NCBI RefSeq assembly: GCF_004014855.1
Contig: NZ_CP034930.1
Span: 1,674,001-1,738,000, forward strand
Source: Apibacter raozihei
GTDB lineage: Bacteria > Bacteroidota > Bacteroidia > Flavobacteriales > Weeksellaceae
Reading direction: 5' to 3'
DNA: 64,000 nucleotides
Made by a program: the position numbers and the translations under genes. Below are positions 8,439-17,506 of the stretch, piece after piece. Every line of letters starts with the position of its first letter. Positions within the stretch are counted from its first letter, which is position 1. The notes under the pieces are model-generated. The model was given only the letters and a program-made list of their open reading frames with translations. It was not told where the DNA came from and ran no database searches.

Positions 8439-9452
8439 TTAGAAAATTTTATTTCGTATAATTTTTCCGGTTTTAGTTCTTTCAAATTGATTAACGTAAA
8501 TAATTTCTTTAGGCTTTTCATATTTAGAATCGAAAGTAAACTGAGATACCATTTCTTTAAGTTCCGGAATAATATCACCCTCAACAATTAAAATTACTTT
8601 TTTACCTAATACTGCATCTTCACGGGACGAGATTATAAATTCTCGATTGATTATTGATTTCAATTGTTTTTCAACCTTTTCAGGAAATATTTTTATTCCT
8701 CCTGAATTTATAATATTATCAATTCTTCCTTGCCATTCGAATTCCCGATCAGAAATAATTGAAACTAAATCATTGGTGATAATTTCTTCGGAGAGAAAAG
8801 AGGGTTGAATACATAAACAGCCTCGTCTGTCCACGCGGATTTTTGTGTTAGGGAGAAGTTGGAAAGAGGTGCAGGGGGAGTTACCCGAAACCTTTTTCAA
8901 TGCAATATGAGAAATAGTTTCAGTCATTCCAAAAGATTCATAAACATCTGTATTTAAGAACTTAAGTTTAGATAATAACGAAGAAGGAATTTGAGCTCCT
9001 CCCACGATCAATTTATCTATATTTTCAATTTTTTCTAAAGATTTCTCTACCTGCATAGGAGTCATGGCCGAAAAAGTAAACTTTTTATCAGTATTTTTCA
9101 AGGGATATGAACTCGGCTCAATACAATATAATTTTAAATTCCAGACTATAGAACGAACCAGCATCATTTTACCGGCAATATATAAGGAAGGCATGCAAAG
9201 AAGTGCAGTATCCCCTGAAGATAAATTCAAATATTTCCCGGTAAGTGATGCACTCTCTGTCATAGCCGATTTCGTCAATACTATATCTTTAGGTATTCCT
9301 GTAGAACCGGATGTTTGAGTTACCATTGTCTCTGAGTTATTGTACCAGTCTTTTAAAAAAGAAATGATGTTTTTTTGCCATTCTTTTTCCTGAGGCAATT
9401 CAAGGATATTTATTGGTTTTGAAAAATCTAATAAAAACATGTCACAATGCAA
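8439..9452 (-). CDS. menE: O-succinylbenzoate--CoA ligase (menaquinone synthesis)
   Basis: AMP-forming ligase that activates o-succinylbenzoate with CoA. At 337 residues it is shorter than proteobacterial MenE (about 450), as is usual in Bacteroidetes. Motifs in order: ATP-binding TQTSGSTGIPK (about residues 45-55), YESFGMTET adenylate motif (about 172-180), WQGRIDNIINSGGIKI hinge, and the C-terminal RTKTGKIIR with the catalytic Lys. An alternative start at Met5 (MFLLDFSK) is possible. menC lies upstream on the same strand, about 185 bases away, and menD is at 30968-32635, so the pathway is split. Confidence 0.9.
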   Translation of the reverse strand: MHCDMFLLDFSKPINILELPQEKEWQKNIISFLKDWYNNSETMVTQTSGSTGIPKDIVLTKSAMTESASLTGKYLNLSSGDTALLCMPSLYIAGKMMLVRSIVWNLKLYCIEPSSYPLKNTDKKFTFSAMTPMQVEKSLEKIENIDKLIVGGAQIPSSLLSKLKFLNTDVYESFGMTETISHIALKKVSGNSPCTSFQLLPNTKIRVDRRGCLCIQPSFLSEEIITNDLVSIISDREFEWQGRIDNIINSGGIKIFPEKVEKQLKSIINREFIISSREDAVLGKKVILIVEGDIIPELKEMVSQFTFDSKYEKPKEIIYVNQFERTKTGKIIRNKIF

Positions 9453-9637
9453 TTTTGAATTTTTTATTTCAGTTATTTAAATATGTAAATATTTATTCTA
9501 AATTTATTTTATTAATTTACAATTTAATTATTTAAAGTTAAAAGTTTTTTGTTAAAAAAATATAAATAAGAACTTTATTGTTTTTGTGATAATTTTTTTA
9601 GAATTAATAAGGGAGCGTTGATTCAAAAAAGTAAATA

Positions 9638-10648
9638 TCAGGGATTATAAAATAATTTCTCTCCTCTAACTTCAAGATTTGAAGTAAAATTATTGGTAAA
9701 TAATCCACCTGTGCCCAGCCCTTGAGGCATATTGGTATTTAAAACAGCAGTCCACTGCGCAATAGCGTTCAGACCAATGTTAGATTCTAATGCAGAGGTT
9801 ATCCACCATCCGGAATTGTTCTCCTTTGCAATGTTAATCCATTCTTGAGAACCTTGCCATCCGCCTATGAGAGACGGTTTTAATATAATATATTGAGGCT
9901 GGATTTGTTGAATAAGCTGTATTTTCTCATTGCTATAGAATTTGCCAATAAGCTCTTCATCAAGAGCTATAGGCACAGGAGTATTTTTACATAAATCAGC
10001 CATCTTTTCAATTTGTCCGGCACGTATCGGTTGTTCTATAGAGTGAATATTTAATTTAGCTAACTGTTCCAAAACTATTTTAGCTTCTTCGTGAGTAAAT
10101 CCTCCGTTTGCATCAACTCGTAATTCTAATTGACTGGATGAGAATTCATTTCGAAGACTCTTAAGTATTTCATGTTCTCCGTTCCAGTCAACCCCGATTT
10201 TAAGCTTGATACAGTGAAAATTAGTATTTAATTTTTCACGGATTTGTTTTTTCATAAATTCCAGACTACCCATCCATATTAATCCGTTAATAGGAATACC
10301 ATGAGTACCTTTAGTAAAATCAGAAGTGAAGTATAAGTTTGCTTTTTTATTCTCCAGCTGGCAAAAAACCTGTTCAATACCAAATTGTATAGATGGGAAT
10401 TCAAGACATGATTCAATCAAGAAATCTTTACCAAGCTCTATGTTTTCACATACCCAGCGAAGTTTGTTTTCATATTCGTATTCATTGTCTGCACTTAAGC
10501 CTTTGAAAAAGCCACACTCACCTATATACTCAAAGTCAGGACTTTTAATTTTTAAAAAATAAGTAAGTTTGGTTTTTAAAGTACCTCTGGATGTGCCAGC
10601 AGGATTTTTAAATACTAATTCATAACAGTTGAAACTTGCTTTCATCAT
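9638..10648 (-). CDS. menC: o-Succinylbenzoate synthase (menaquinone synthesis)
   Basis: Enolase-superfamily enzyme that dehydrates SHCHC to o-succinylbenzoate. The 336-residue protein shows the Lys of CIKLKIG, metal ligands in LRVDANGGF, SIEQPI and ALDEE, and the second Lys in YIILKPSLIGG, the normal barrel order. The start has two ATGs in a row; a TATTTTTG box ends only one base before the first, so the transcript may be nearly leaderless. Same strand as menE, whose start is about 185 bases downstream. Confidence 0.92.
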   Translation of the reverse strand: MMKASFNCYELVFKNPAGTSRGTLKTKLTYFLKIKSPDFEYIGECGFFKGLSADNEYEYENKLRWVCENIELGKDFLIESCLEFPSIQFGIEQVFCQLENKKANLYFTSDFTKGTHGIPINGLIWMGSLEFMKKQIREKLNTNFHCIKLKIGVDWNGEHEILKSLRNEFSSSQLELRVDANGGFTHEEAKIVLEQLAKLNIHSIEQPIRAGQIEKMADLCKNTPVPIALDEELIGKFYSNEKIQLIQQIQPQYIILKPSLIGGWQGSQEWINIAKENNSGWWITSALESNIGLNAIAQWTAVLNTNMPQGLGTGGLFTNNFTSNLEVRGEKLFYNP

Positions 10649-10649
10649 A

Positions 10650-10657
10650 CAAAAATA
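10650..10657 (-). promoter_or_regulatory. -7 element touching the menC start
   Basis: Minus strand reads TATTTTTG. It ends one base before the double ATG of menC, implying transcription from about the start codon. Could be chance in AT-rich DNA. Confidence 0.35.
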
Positions 10658-10702
10658 AACACTCTGGAATAAAAGTACACAGGTATTAACACTAAATTAA
10701 GA

Positions 10703-10755
10703 TATCTTTGTCTAAATTTGATAAAAGCAAAGGTTGATAGATTTGCTTAGTTTTG
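10703..10755 (+). promoter_or_regulatory. Three -7-like boxes upstream of tilS
   Basis: TATCTTTG (10703-10710), TAAATTTG (10713-10720) and TAGTTTTG (10748-10755) all fit TAnnTTTG and face tilS. None has a TTG at an ideal -33 distance. At least one probably serves tilS, which has no upstream gene on its strand. Confidence 0.45.
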
Positions 10756-10834
10756 TATTTAGGATTAAATATTAAATATAATTTTCAATACTATTATTTT
10801 CCTAATTATAACTCAAGAATAAATAAAATAAAGA

Positions 10835-12139
10835 TTGGAAACGATTCACAAAGCATTAGATTCACTGAATAAAAACAAAAAATATTTGCTTGCTGTAAGT
10901 GGGGGAGCAGATAGTATGGTTTTGTTAGATTTATTTGTCAGTTCTGATTTGAATTATAGCGTGGTTCATTGTAATTTCCAGCTTAGAGGTGAAGATTCCC
11001 TTGAAGATGAAAATCTTGTGAGAAATTATTGCGATCAAAAAGGAATAGAATTATTTGTTCGTCGCTTTGATACTTTGTCCGAAAAGAAAAACAGGGAATC
11101 AGTCGAGATGACAGCTAGAAAACTTCGATACGATTACTTTTTTGAATTATGTAAGAATCAATCCTTTGATTATATAGTAACAGCTCATCATTTAAATGAT
11201 CAGGCAGAAACATTTTTCATAAATTTATTAAGAGGCTCTGGTTTGAAAGGGTTAAGCGGTATGAATTATTTGGCGGGGAGAGTTCTCAGACCCTTACTAA
11301 ACTGTACGCAGAAAGAAATAATATCGTATGCCTTGAATAAAAAAATTTTGTGGAGAGAGGATCATACAAATCAAGAATTAGATTATTTACGAAATAAAAT
11401 CAGACACATTATTATTCCTGAATTACAAAATATGAATCAGGCATTTTTGCCGCAAATTAAAAAAAGTATGCAGATTATTGATTCTTCCCATCAATTTATT
11501 ATAAAAAAATCCAGGGAATTGGCAGAAGAAGCTTTAATTAATAATAATCATGGAATCAAACTATTTGACAGGGAACAATTTAAAAAGTCAGACTTTATTT
11601 TAGTTTATCTTATTTTTTCAGAATTTGGATTTACAGATGAAAATGATGTGAATAATATTTTAAAAGCTTCTACAGGAAGTACTTTTCAATCAAAGACTCA
11701 TAAAATATGGATTGACAGGAAACATTTAATCATAGAGCCTATTATTATTGATCAGCCTAAAGTTTTCGAAGTTATTGATAAAATTCCATTACAAGATTCA
11801 TTTCCTTTACCTTTAAAGTTGTCATTAGAAGTATCACCAGATAATGGTATGTATAATGAAATGATAGATTGGGAGAAAGTTAAATTACCTATATATATCC
11901 GTAATTGGCAAGAAGGTGATTACTTTTACCCTATAAATGGAAATGGAAAAAAAAAAATAAGCAAATATCTTAAAGATCTGAAAATTTCAGTTTTTAATAA
12001 AACTAAAGTATTGGTTTTATGTAATGCTGATGGTAAAATTATATGGCTTATTAATTACAGGCTCGATAATAGGTTTAAAGTTACTACGACAACAACAAAA
12101 TATTTGGGCATGAGCTTTGTTTCAAATGAAGGTGTCTAA
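10835..12139 (+). CDS. tilS: tRNA(Ile)-lysidine synthase
   Basis: Converts C34 of the CAU-anticodon tRNA-Ile to lysidine, so that it reads AUA; essential in most bacteria. The 434-residue protein has the PP-loop motif SGGADS (about residues 21-26), the N-type ATP pyrophosphatase core with HHLNDQAETF, RGSGLKGLSGM and RPLL, and C-terminal TilS domains. The start is TTG: a TAA lies three bases in front of it in frame, no ATG exists before the PP-loop, and starting later would remove that loop. Confidence 0.93.
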   Translation: METIHKALDSLNKNKKYLLAVSGGADSMVLLDLFVSSDLNYSVVHCNFQLRGEDSLEDENLVRNYCDQKGIELFVRRFDTLSEKKNRESVEMTARKLRYDYFFELCKNQSFDYIVTAHHLNDQAETFFINLLRGSGLKGLSGMNYLAGRVLRPLLNCTQKEIISYALNKKILWREDHTNQELDYLRNKIRHIIIPELQNMNQAFLPQIKKSMQIIDSSHQFIIKKSRELAEEALINNNHGIKLFDREQFKKSDFILVYLIFSEFGFTDENDVNNILKASTGSTFQSKTHKIWIDRKHLIIEPIIIDQPKVFEVIDKIPLQDSFPLPLKLSLEVSPDNGMYNEMIDWEKVKLPIYIRNWQEGDYFYPINGNGKKKISKYLKDLKISVFNKTKVLVLCNADGKIIWLINYRLDNRFKVTTTTTKYLGMSFVSNEGV

Positions 12140-12182
12140 AATTGAGTTGGAAAAACGTATTTAATTAATTTAATTTTTAAAC

Positions 12183-12656
12183 ATGAAAATATTCCGATAT
12201 ATTCTGTTACTGACTACTTTCTTTTTTATTGCATTTAGTTATGCCCAGACAAAAATATATAAAGGTGATTCTTCTTCAGATAAAGATTTACTTTTTACAA
12301 TTATGAATGGAAAAATCTTTGCCGGAAGTTTAAAAGGTATAATTATATGCAATATAAAAGAGGATAAAATATATTATAAAAATTATGGCACCGACAGAGA
12401 TATTTTATTTACTATCAGGAATGATTACAGAGTGTACAAAAAGAAATCCATTTATAGAAAAGACTTGGTTATACTAATAGAAAGAAACAGAATATACGAT
12501 ACGGATAACAGCCTTTTGGCATCTAAAGAGGGGAATAAAATATATGACGGAAATTCAAGATTAGCAAGCCATATATTATTTACTGTTGAAGGTAGTTTAA
12601 ATTCGAATGAGCTGGCAGCAGTTATTCTTATCAGTTTATCAGCTGTTAAAAAGTAG
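12183..12656 (+). CDS. Exported repeat protein (possible 5-fold beta-flower family)
   Basis: A 157-residue protein with a clear signal peptide (MKIFRYILLLTTFFFIAFSYA, cut before Q). The mature part is built from about five imperfect beta repeats of the form KIYxGxSxxxxDLLFTI: KIYKGDSSSDKDLLFTI, KIYYKNYGTDRDILFTI, SIYRKDLVILI, RIYDTDNSLLA, KIYDGNSRLASHILFTV. Flavobacterial proteins with this pattern are named in databases as 5-fold beta-flower proteins; I recall this from memory and have not searched. The function is unknown. It lies about 45 bases after tilS on the same strand. Confidence 0.65.
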   Translation: MKIFRYILLLTTFFFIAFSYAQTKIYKGDSSSDKDLLFTIMNGKIFAGSLKGIIICNIKEDKIYYKNYGTDRDILFTIRNDYRVYKKKSIYRKDLVILIERNRIYDTDNSLLASKEGNKIYDGNSRLASHILFTVEGSLNSNELAAVILISLSAVKK

Positions 12657-12717
12657 ACTTTTATTTTTTTAAACAGAGACTTTAATTGACAACAATAAAT
12701 AATTCAAAAACAAATAG

Positions 12718-12725
12718 TAAATTTG
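12718..12725 (+). promoter_or_regulatory. -7 element for the YihY/BrkB-like gene
   Basis: TAAATTTG, an exact TAnnTTTG, 26 bases before the start codon. No -33 TTG at proper spacing. Confidence 0.45.
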
Positions 12726-12751
12726 TTTTATTATAACTAAAAAATAAATAA

Positions 12752-14068
12752 ATGCTTGCTAGAATAAGGGCAAAAATACGCAAACTACTCAATTTTCTTA
12801 CCTATGATATCTGGCGGATTACAGAGAATGATAGTACTGTAAGGAAAATAGGTCTGTTTAATGTAATTAAAGCATTTTTGTTAACATTTAGAAATATAAA
12901 CGGCTCACAGCTCAATACAAGAGCAGGAGCGCTTACATATAGCTCTTTATTATCCATTATTCCCTTATTAGCTGTACTATTCGCTATTGCTAGAGGATTT
13001 GGATTTCAGAATATTGTTAAAAGTCAGCTATTTCAATATTTTGCAGGTCAGGAAGAAGTATTGGCTAAAGCTATGCAATTTATTGATAAATCAATTGAAT
13101 ATGCTCAGGGTGGAATATTTTTAGGTATTGGTGTAGTTGTTCTTCTTTATACCGTTATTATGCTTCTATCCAGCATTGAAGATAATTTTAATACCATATG
13201 GAGAATAAAAAAAGGACGTACTATTTTTAGACAATTCACTGATTATCTGGCATTAATTATAATATTTCCTGTTTTCCTTATATGTAATGCAGGTTTATCT
13301 ATTTTATTATCATCAACTATAGATATAAACATTATAGGCTCAGTAGTTAGTACAATTATTAAAATTGCACCTTACGTAATTACCATTATTTTATTTACAT
13401 TGCTTTACCTGTACATGCCTAATACGAAAGTCAGGTTTAGTGCAGCTTTGCTTGCCGGTACTTTCAGCGGAACCTGTTTTCAGGTATTTCAGATGCTATA
13501 TATTTCCGGTCAGATTTGGATATCAAAATATAATGCCATTTATGGTAGTTTTGCAGCACTACCTTTACTATTATTGTGGCTTCAGCTTAGTTGGTTTATC
13601 TGTCTATTTGGTGTTCAGTTATCCTTTGCATATCAAAATGTTAACAAGTTTAGTTTTGAAAAAGAAATAACAAATATAAGTCGTCGTTATAAAGATTTTG
13701 TGCTATTACTTATTGCTACTCTTATTGTTAAACGTTTTGAAAAAGGCGAAAAACCTTATACAGCTGATGAATTGTCGGAAAAGTATAAAATTCCGACACA
13801 ATTAACCAGTGATTCCTTGTTTTATTTATTACAAGTTGGTATTATTATAGAAACTCCGACAGATGATTCACTAGTTTTAGCTTACATCCCTTCCATAGAC
13901 ATCAATAAAATTACGATTGGTTATTTTTTTACAAAGATAGATAGGTATGGCTCGGAAAATTTTAAGCTGGACATTCACGGAGAATTGAGGAGTTTGTGGG
14001 ATAAAACTGTGGAAGTCAAAAAAATGATTAAGGAAAAAGAAGGTAATATATTATTAAAAGATATTTAA
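12752..14068 (+). CDS. YihY/BrkB-family inner-membrane protein
   Basis: A 438-residue protein with the YihY/virulence factor BrkB domain: LNTRAGALTYSSLLSIIPLLAVLFAIARGFGF near residues 55-85, then further hydrophobic helices up to about residue 295 with the family motif (YGSFAALPLLLLWLQLSWFICLFGVQLSFA). The last 140 residues are soluble and contain a winged-helix-like stretch (YTADELSEKYKIPTQLTSDSLFYLLQVGII), as seen in many longer BrkB proteins. Six transmembrane helices are expected. The biochemical role of the family is unsettled; it was once misnamed ribonuclease BN. Confidence 0.88.
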   Translation: MLARIRAKIRKLLNFLTYDIWRITENDSTVRKIGLFNVIKAFLLTFRNINGSQLNTRAGALTYSSLLSIIPLLAVLFAIARGFGFQNIVKSQLFQYFAGQEEVLAKAMQFIDKSIEYAQGGIFLGIGVVVLLYTVIMLLSSIEDNFNTIWRIKKGRTIFRQFTDYLALIIIFPVFLICNAGLSILLSSTIDINIIGSVVSTIIKIAPYVITIILFTLLYLYMPNTKVRFSAALLAGTFSGTCFQVFQMLYISGQIWISKYNAIYGSFAALPLLLLWLQLSWFICLFGVQLSFAYQNVNKFSFEKEITNISRRYKDFVLLLIATLIVKRFEKGEKPYTADELSEKYKIPTQLTSDSLFYLLQVGIIIETPTDDSLVLAYIPSIDINKITIGYFFTKIDRYGSENFKLDIHGELRSLWDKTVEVKKMIKEKEGNILLKDI

Positions 14069-14097
14069 TGTAATTTTAATTTAATAATTAATAAGCT

Positions 14098-15102
14098 TTA
14101 AAGGGGGAGTTTTTTTACCGTATATGGAATTTCAAAAAAATCTATGTCCATCATCCAGCTTACCAATTCCTTTTCAGACTTCATATTTAATTTTTTCCTG
14201 ATTCGGAATTTTCTGCCTTCTACTGCACGAACAGATAAAGAGGCATACTGGGCAATTTCCTTAGTCGAAAAATTTAATTTAATATACGCACAAAGTTCAA
14301 GTTCAGATAATGTCAGATTAGGAGCACTGTCTAAAAGTATATGGCAAAATGAAGGATAAACCTTTGTAAATATTGAAAAAAATGAAGGATCCTTAGTAAC
14401 TGCCAGCTGCGTTAACTCTTGATCTCTAAATGTATTATTTTTTTCATCACTTCGTAGAAAGGCTATTTGTTGTTTTTGTTTTTGAAGAATAAATTCATTT
14501 TCAATAGAAATGCTGTATAATTTATAAATAGCAATATTTTTTTTAATTATAAATATTAGATCAATAATTGCTATCATAAAACTTATAGAAAGCGAAACAA
14601 GAAAAGTATTTCGTTTTACTTCAAGTGTTAGTGAATGATTGGTAAATAGCGAATAATTAGTTACAATATTAATAGGTATATATATCATTATTACAATAAT
14701 AATTCCGAATATCAATATCTTGTCTTTTTCAAAATCAAATATAAAGGGGATAGCCAGTAATAGTGAAAAATAATAAAAAGTAATTCCAGATTCCGTACCT
14801 GAATATGATTCGTAAAAAAAAATAATGGTTGCCAAAATGATAAATACTATACCTACTAAAAACTTTATACGACGCAGTTGGGGATAAAAAAAAGTTAATA
14901 AAAGAAACAATGAAAGAGTTAATAATATATCGCCTGAATGTATATCTTTTATGTAAAAAAAATTATGTAAAGAATGAAAGAAAAATACAAAGAACACTAT
15001 AATAGTAAACTGATTGAGTAATTTAACGGACCATTTACTCAAAGGATCTGTTTCTAAATCAACACCAATATTGGAAACGAATTTCCATAAATCTTTTATC
15101 AT
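14098..15102 (-). CDS. Membrane-anchored LuxR-type transcriptional regulator
   Basis: The 334-residue protein has about six transmembrane segments in the first 190 residues (for example FTIIVFFVFFF, LVGIVFIILATIIFF, IFGIIIVIMIYIPI), a short linker likely to be a coiled coil, and a C-terminal helix-turn-helix of the LuxR/GerE type: LSELELCAYIKLNFSTKEIAQYASLSVRAVEGRKFRIRKKL. It resembles flavobacterial regulators in which a membrane sensor part is joined directly to a DNA-binding domain, without a kinase. The ligand and targets are unknown. It is divergent from dsbD, which could be a target. Confidence 0.75.
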   Translation of the reverse strand: MIKDLWKFVSNIGVDLETDPLSKWSVKLLNQFTIIVFFVFFFHSLHNFFYIKDIHSGDILLTLSLFLLLTFFYPQLRRIKFLVGIVFIILATIIFFYESYSGTESGITFYYFSLLLAIPFIFDFEKDKILIFGIIIVIMIYIPINIVTNYSLFTNHSLTLEVKRNTFLVSLSISFMIAIIDLIFIIKKNIAIYKLYSISIENEFILQKQKQQIAFLRSDEKNNTFRDQELTQLAVTKDPSFFSIFTKVYPSFCHILLDSAPNLTLSELELCAYIKLNFSTKEIAQYASLSVRAVEGRKFRIRKKLNMKSEKELVSWMMDIDFFEIPYTVKKLPL

Positions 15103-15126
15103 TTAAGATATTTTATTAATATTTTA

Positions 15127-15134
15127 CAAATATA
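15127..15134 (-). promoter_or_regulatory. -7 element for the LuxR-type regulator
   Basis: Minus strand reads TATATTTG, 25 bases before the start codon. Confidence 0.5.
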
Positions 15135-15308
15135 ATACTTAATAAAATAACAGTATTTTAATTGATTAGCTGTCTTTTTACAATCAAAAATTAATTTTGA
15201 GATATCTGATAATTTTTATATACGGATTTAAAGATTATGTTTAAATTTTTATTTGTATATGTATAATTTATGATTATGAAGTTATAAGAATATTTCTAAA
15301 AAGCTGAG

Positions 15309-15337
15309 TTGGTAATAACTAAAAAATAGTAATTTTG
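15309..15337 (+). promoter_or_regulatory. Promoter of dsbD
   Basis: TTG (15309-15311) and TAATTTTG (15330-15337) with 18 bases between them, a full Bacteroidetes-type promoter about 30 bases before dsbD. Confidence 0.55.
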
Positions 15338-15368
15338 AATCGAATATTTGTAATGAACAGAACCTGAT

Positions 15369-17435
15369 ATGAAGAAACTATTTTGGCTATTGGTGCTTAT
15401 TACAGCATTTGCACACTCGCAAATAAAAACTCCTGTAAAATGGAAGGCAGAAATAATACCTGTAAAGGATAATCTATACGAAGCTATATTTACAGCAACT
15501 CTTGAACCGGGCTGGCATGTTTATTCAAAAGAAACCAAGGTTGAAAATGCTATTCCGACTGCACTAACCTACCCAAAAAGTAATAATATAAAGCTGATAG
15601 GTTCAACTAAAGAAGTAGGAAAAAAAATTGAAGAATATTCAGAGGTTTTTGAGGGTACCTTAGTATACTATTCTAATAAAGTAGAATATCATCAGAAATT
15701 CGAGGTTCTCGGAGATAAGCCGGTTCATTTTGAAGCAGATGTAGAATTTCAGATATGTAATGATAAAGTTTGTTTAGCACCCGATGGAGAGTCCTTCTCA
15801 TTAGAAGTTTCTCCTCAGAAAAGAAATACCGAAGAGCAAAAAGAAGAAAATAATGAGAACCCTGCTTTGGAATTATCTGAGAAAAAGTTAACAAAAGATT
15901 CCTTACTTACCTCAAATAACGGTTCAAAGTTAGAAAAAGAAAATACTATTATATCTAAAAATCAAATACTAATACCCAGTTTAGATAGAAAAAATCCAAT
16001 AAATAAAGAATGTGGAGAAAAAATAATTCAGGATGAAAGCAATGGATGGATATTTATTTTTGGATTTATCGGAGGACTTATTGCTCTATTGACTCCTTGT
16101 GTATATCCAATGATTCCACTTACCATTTCTTATTTTACCAAACAAGCGAAAAGTAAAAATCAGGGAAGAAAAGATGCTTTGCTTTATGCTTTCTTTATTC
16201 TTTTAATCTTCTTGCTTTTCACACTTCCGTTTCACTTAATAAGTGGTATAAATCCGGACATTTTTAACCAGATATCTACCAATGTATGGCTAAATTTGAT
16301 ATTCTTTATCATATTTATAATCTTTGCCTTTAGTTTTTTTGGGTACTACGATATTACACTCCCTAGCTGGATGGCTAATAAATCTGATAAAGCATCAGAG
16401 TCTGGAGGATTTATCGGTTTGTTTTTCATGGCTTTAACGCTAGTTATAGTTTCCTTTTCCTGTACAGGACCGGTATTAGGAAGTATTTTGGCAAATGCTA
16501 TACAAAATCCGACTCAGTTAACGTTGGCTTTTGGAGGTTGTGGATTGGCATGGGCAATGGTTTTTGGAGGATTTGCTTTATTTCCTCAGTTTTTGCATAA
16601 CATGCCAAAATCCGGAGGATGGATGAACACTATCAAAGTTGTCTTAGGATTTATGGAGCTGGCATTGGCATTAAAATTTCTTTCTAAAGCGGATTTAGTA
16701 GCTAAAACGTTTCTTCTTAAAAGAGAAATTTTTATAGCCCTTTGGATCATTATAGCAATTGCAATTGTATTATATTTGTTAGGAGTGATACGTTTTCCTC
16801 ACGACAGTAAAAAAATAAAAATAGGAACAGGGCGTAAAATTTTTGCTCTTATTTTTGCTGTTGTAGCCCTATACATGATACCCGGTGTTTTTCCTTCAGA
16901 AAAGCCTAATTTAAAATTATTAAGCGGTATTACACCTCCTTTGAACGTTAGTATTTATAAAAACAAACAAGATAAAGGAGTCTTAGGTTTACGAATTATT
17001 CATGATTATTACGAAGCAATTGAAATTGCCAAAAAAGAAAATAAGCCCGTATTAATAGACTTTACAGGTTATGGCTGTGAAAATTGTCGTAAAATGGAAG
17101 AATTCGTTTGGAGCGAGCCGGATGTATGGCAACTATTGAATGATAAAGTAGTTATCGCTTCCTTATATGTTGATGATTCCGAATATTTACCTGAAAATGA
17201 ACAACAAACAATACAGCTTAAAGAGGGTAGGAAAAGAAAAATACGAACCATAGGGAATAAATGGTCTACATTTCAGCGAGAAAATTTCAGCTCTAATTCT
17301 CAGCCTTTTTATGTGTTGGTAACACCGGATAGCAAAATACTGAATGAGCCGGTAGCAGGTTATATGGATAAAGAAGACTTTAAACAATTCCTCAATTGTG
17401 GTATAAATACTTATAAAGAGTTAAAAAAGCCATAA
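15369..17435 (+). CDS. dsbD: Thiol:disulfide interchange protein DsbD
   Basis: Carries electrons from cytoplasmic thioredoxin across the inner membrane to periplasmic partners. All three parts of the relay are present in 688 residues: a signal peptide and N-terminal immunoglobulin-like domain with Cys130 and Cys135 (QICNDKVC); a transmembrane domain of about eight helices with Cys244 (LTPCVYP) and Cys365 (SFSCTGP); and a C-terminal thioredoxin-like domain with Cys570-E-N-Cys573. Length and order match full-length DsbD. The linker at about 150-215 is low-complexity and charged. Its own promoter is visible; the divergent neighbour is a membrane regulator. Confidence 0.95.
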   Translation: MKKLFWLLVLITAFAHSQIKTPVKWKAEIIPVKDNLYEAIFTATLEPGWHVYSKETKVENAIPTALTYPKSNNIKLIGSTKEVGKKIEEYSEVFEGTLVYYSNKVEYHQKFEVLGDKPVHFEADVEFQICNDKVCLAPDGESFSLEVSPQKRNTEEQKEENNENPALELSEKKLTKDSLLTSNNGSKLEKENTIISKNQILIPSLDRKNPINKECGEKIIQDESNGWIFIFGFIGGLIALLTPCVYPMIPLTISYFTKQAKSKNQGRKDALLYAFFILLIFLLFTLPFHLISGINPDIFNQISTNVWLNLIFFIIFIIFAFSFFGYYDITLPSWMANKSDKASESGGFIGLFFMALTLVIVSFSCTGPVLGSILANAIQNPTQLTLAFGGCGLAWAMVFGGFALFPQFLHNMPKSGGWMNTIKVVLGFMELALALKFLSKADLVAKTFLLKREIFIALWIIIAIAIVLYLLGVIRFPHDSKKIKIGTGRKIFALIFAVVALYMIPGVFPSEKPNLKLLSGITPPLNVSIYKNKQDKGVLGLRIIHDYYEAIEIAKKENKPVLIDFTGYGCENCRKMEEFVWSEPDVWQLLNDKVVIASLYVDDSEYLPENEQQTIQLKEGRKRKIRTIGNKWSTFQRENFSSNSQPFYVLVTPDSKILNEPVAGYMDKEDFKQFLNCGINTYKELKKP

Positions 17436-17506
17436 ACCGACAAGAATCATATAGCTTAAATTTTTTGGTCAGTTTAGATTTTGTAATTTTAAATTAAAAA
17501 ACAAAT

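Noticed and set aside
9453-9637. RNA gene between menE and menC
   Set aside because: Only AT-rich sequence; no stable fold, tRNA-like or conserved motif found by eye.
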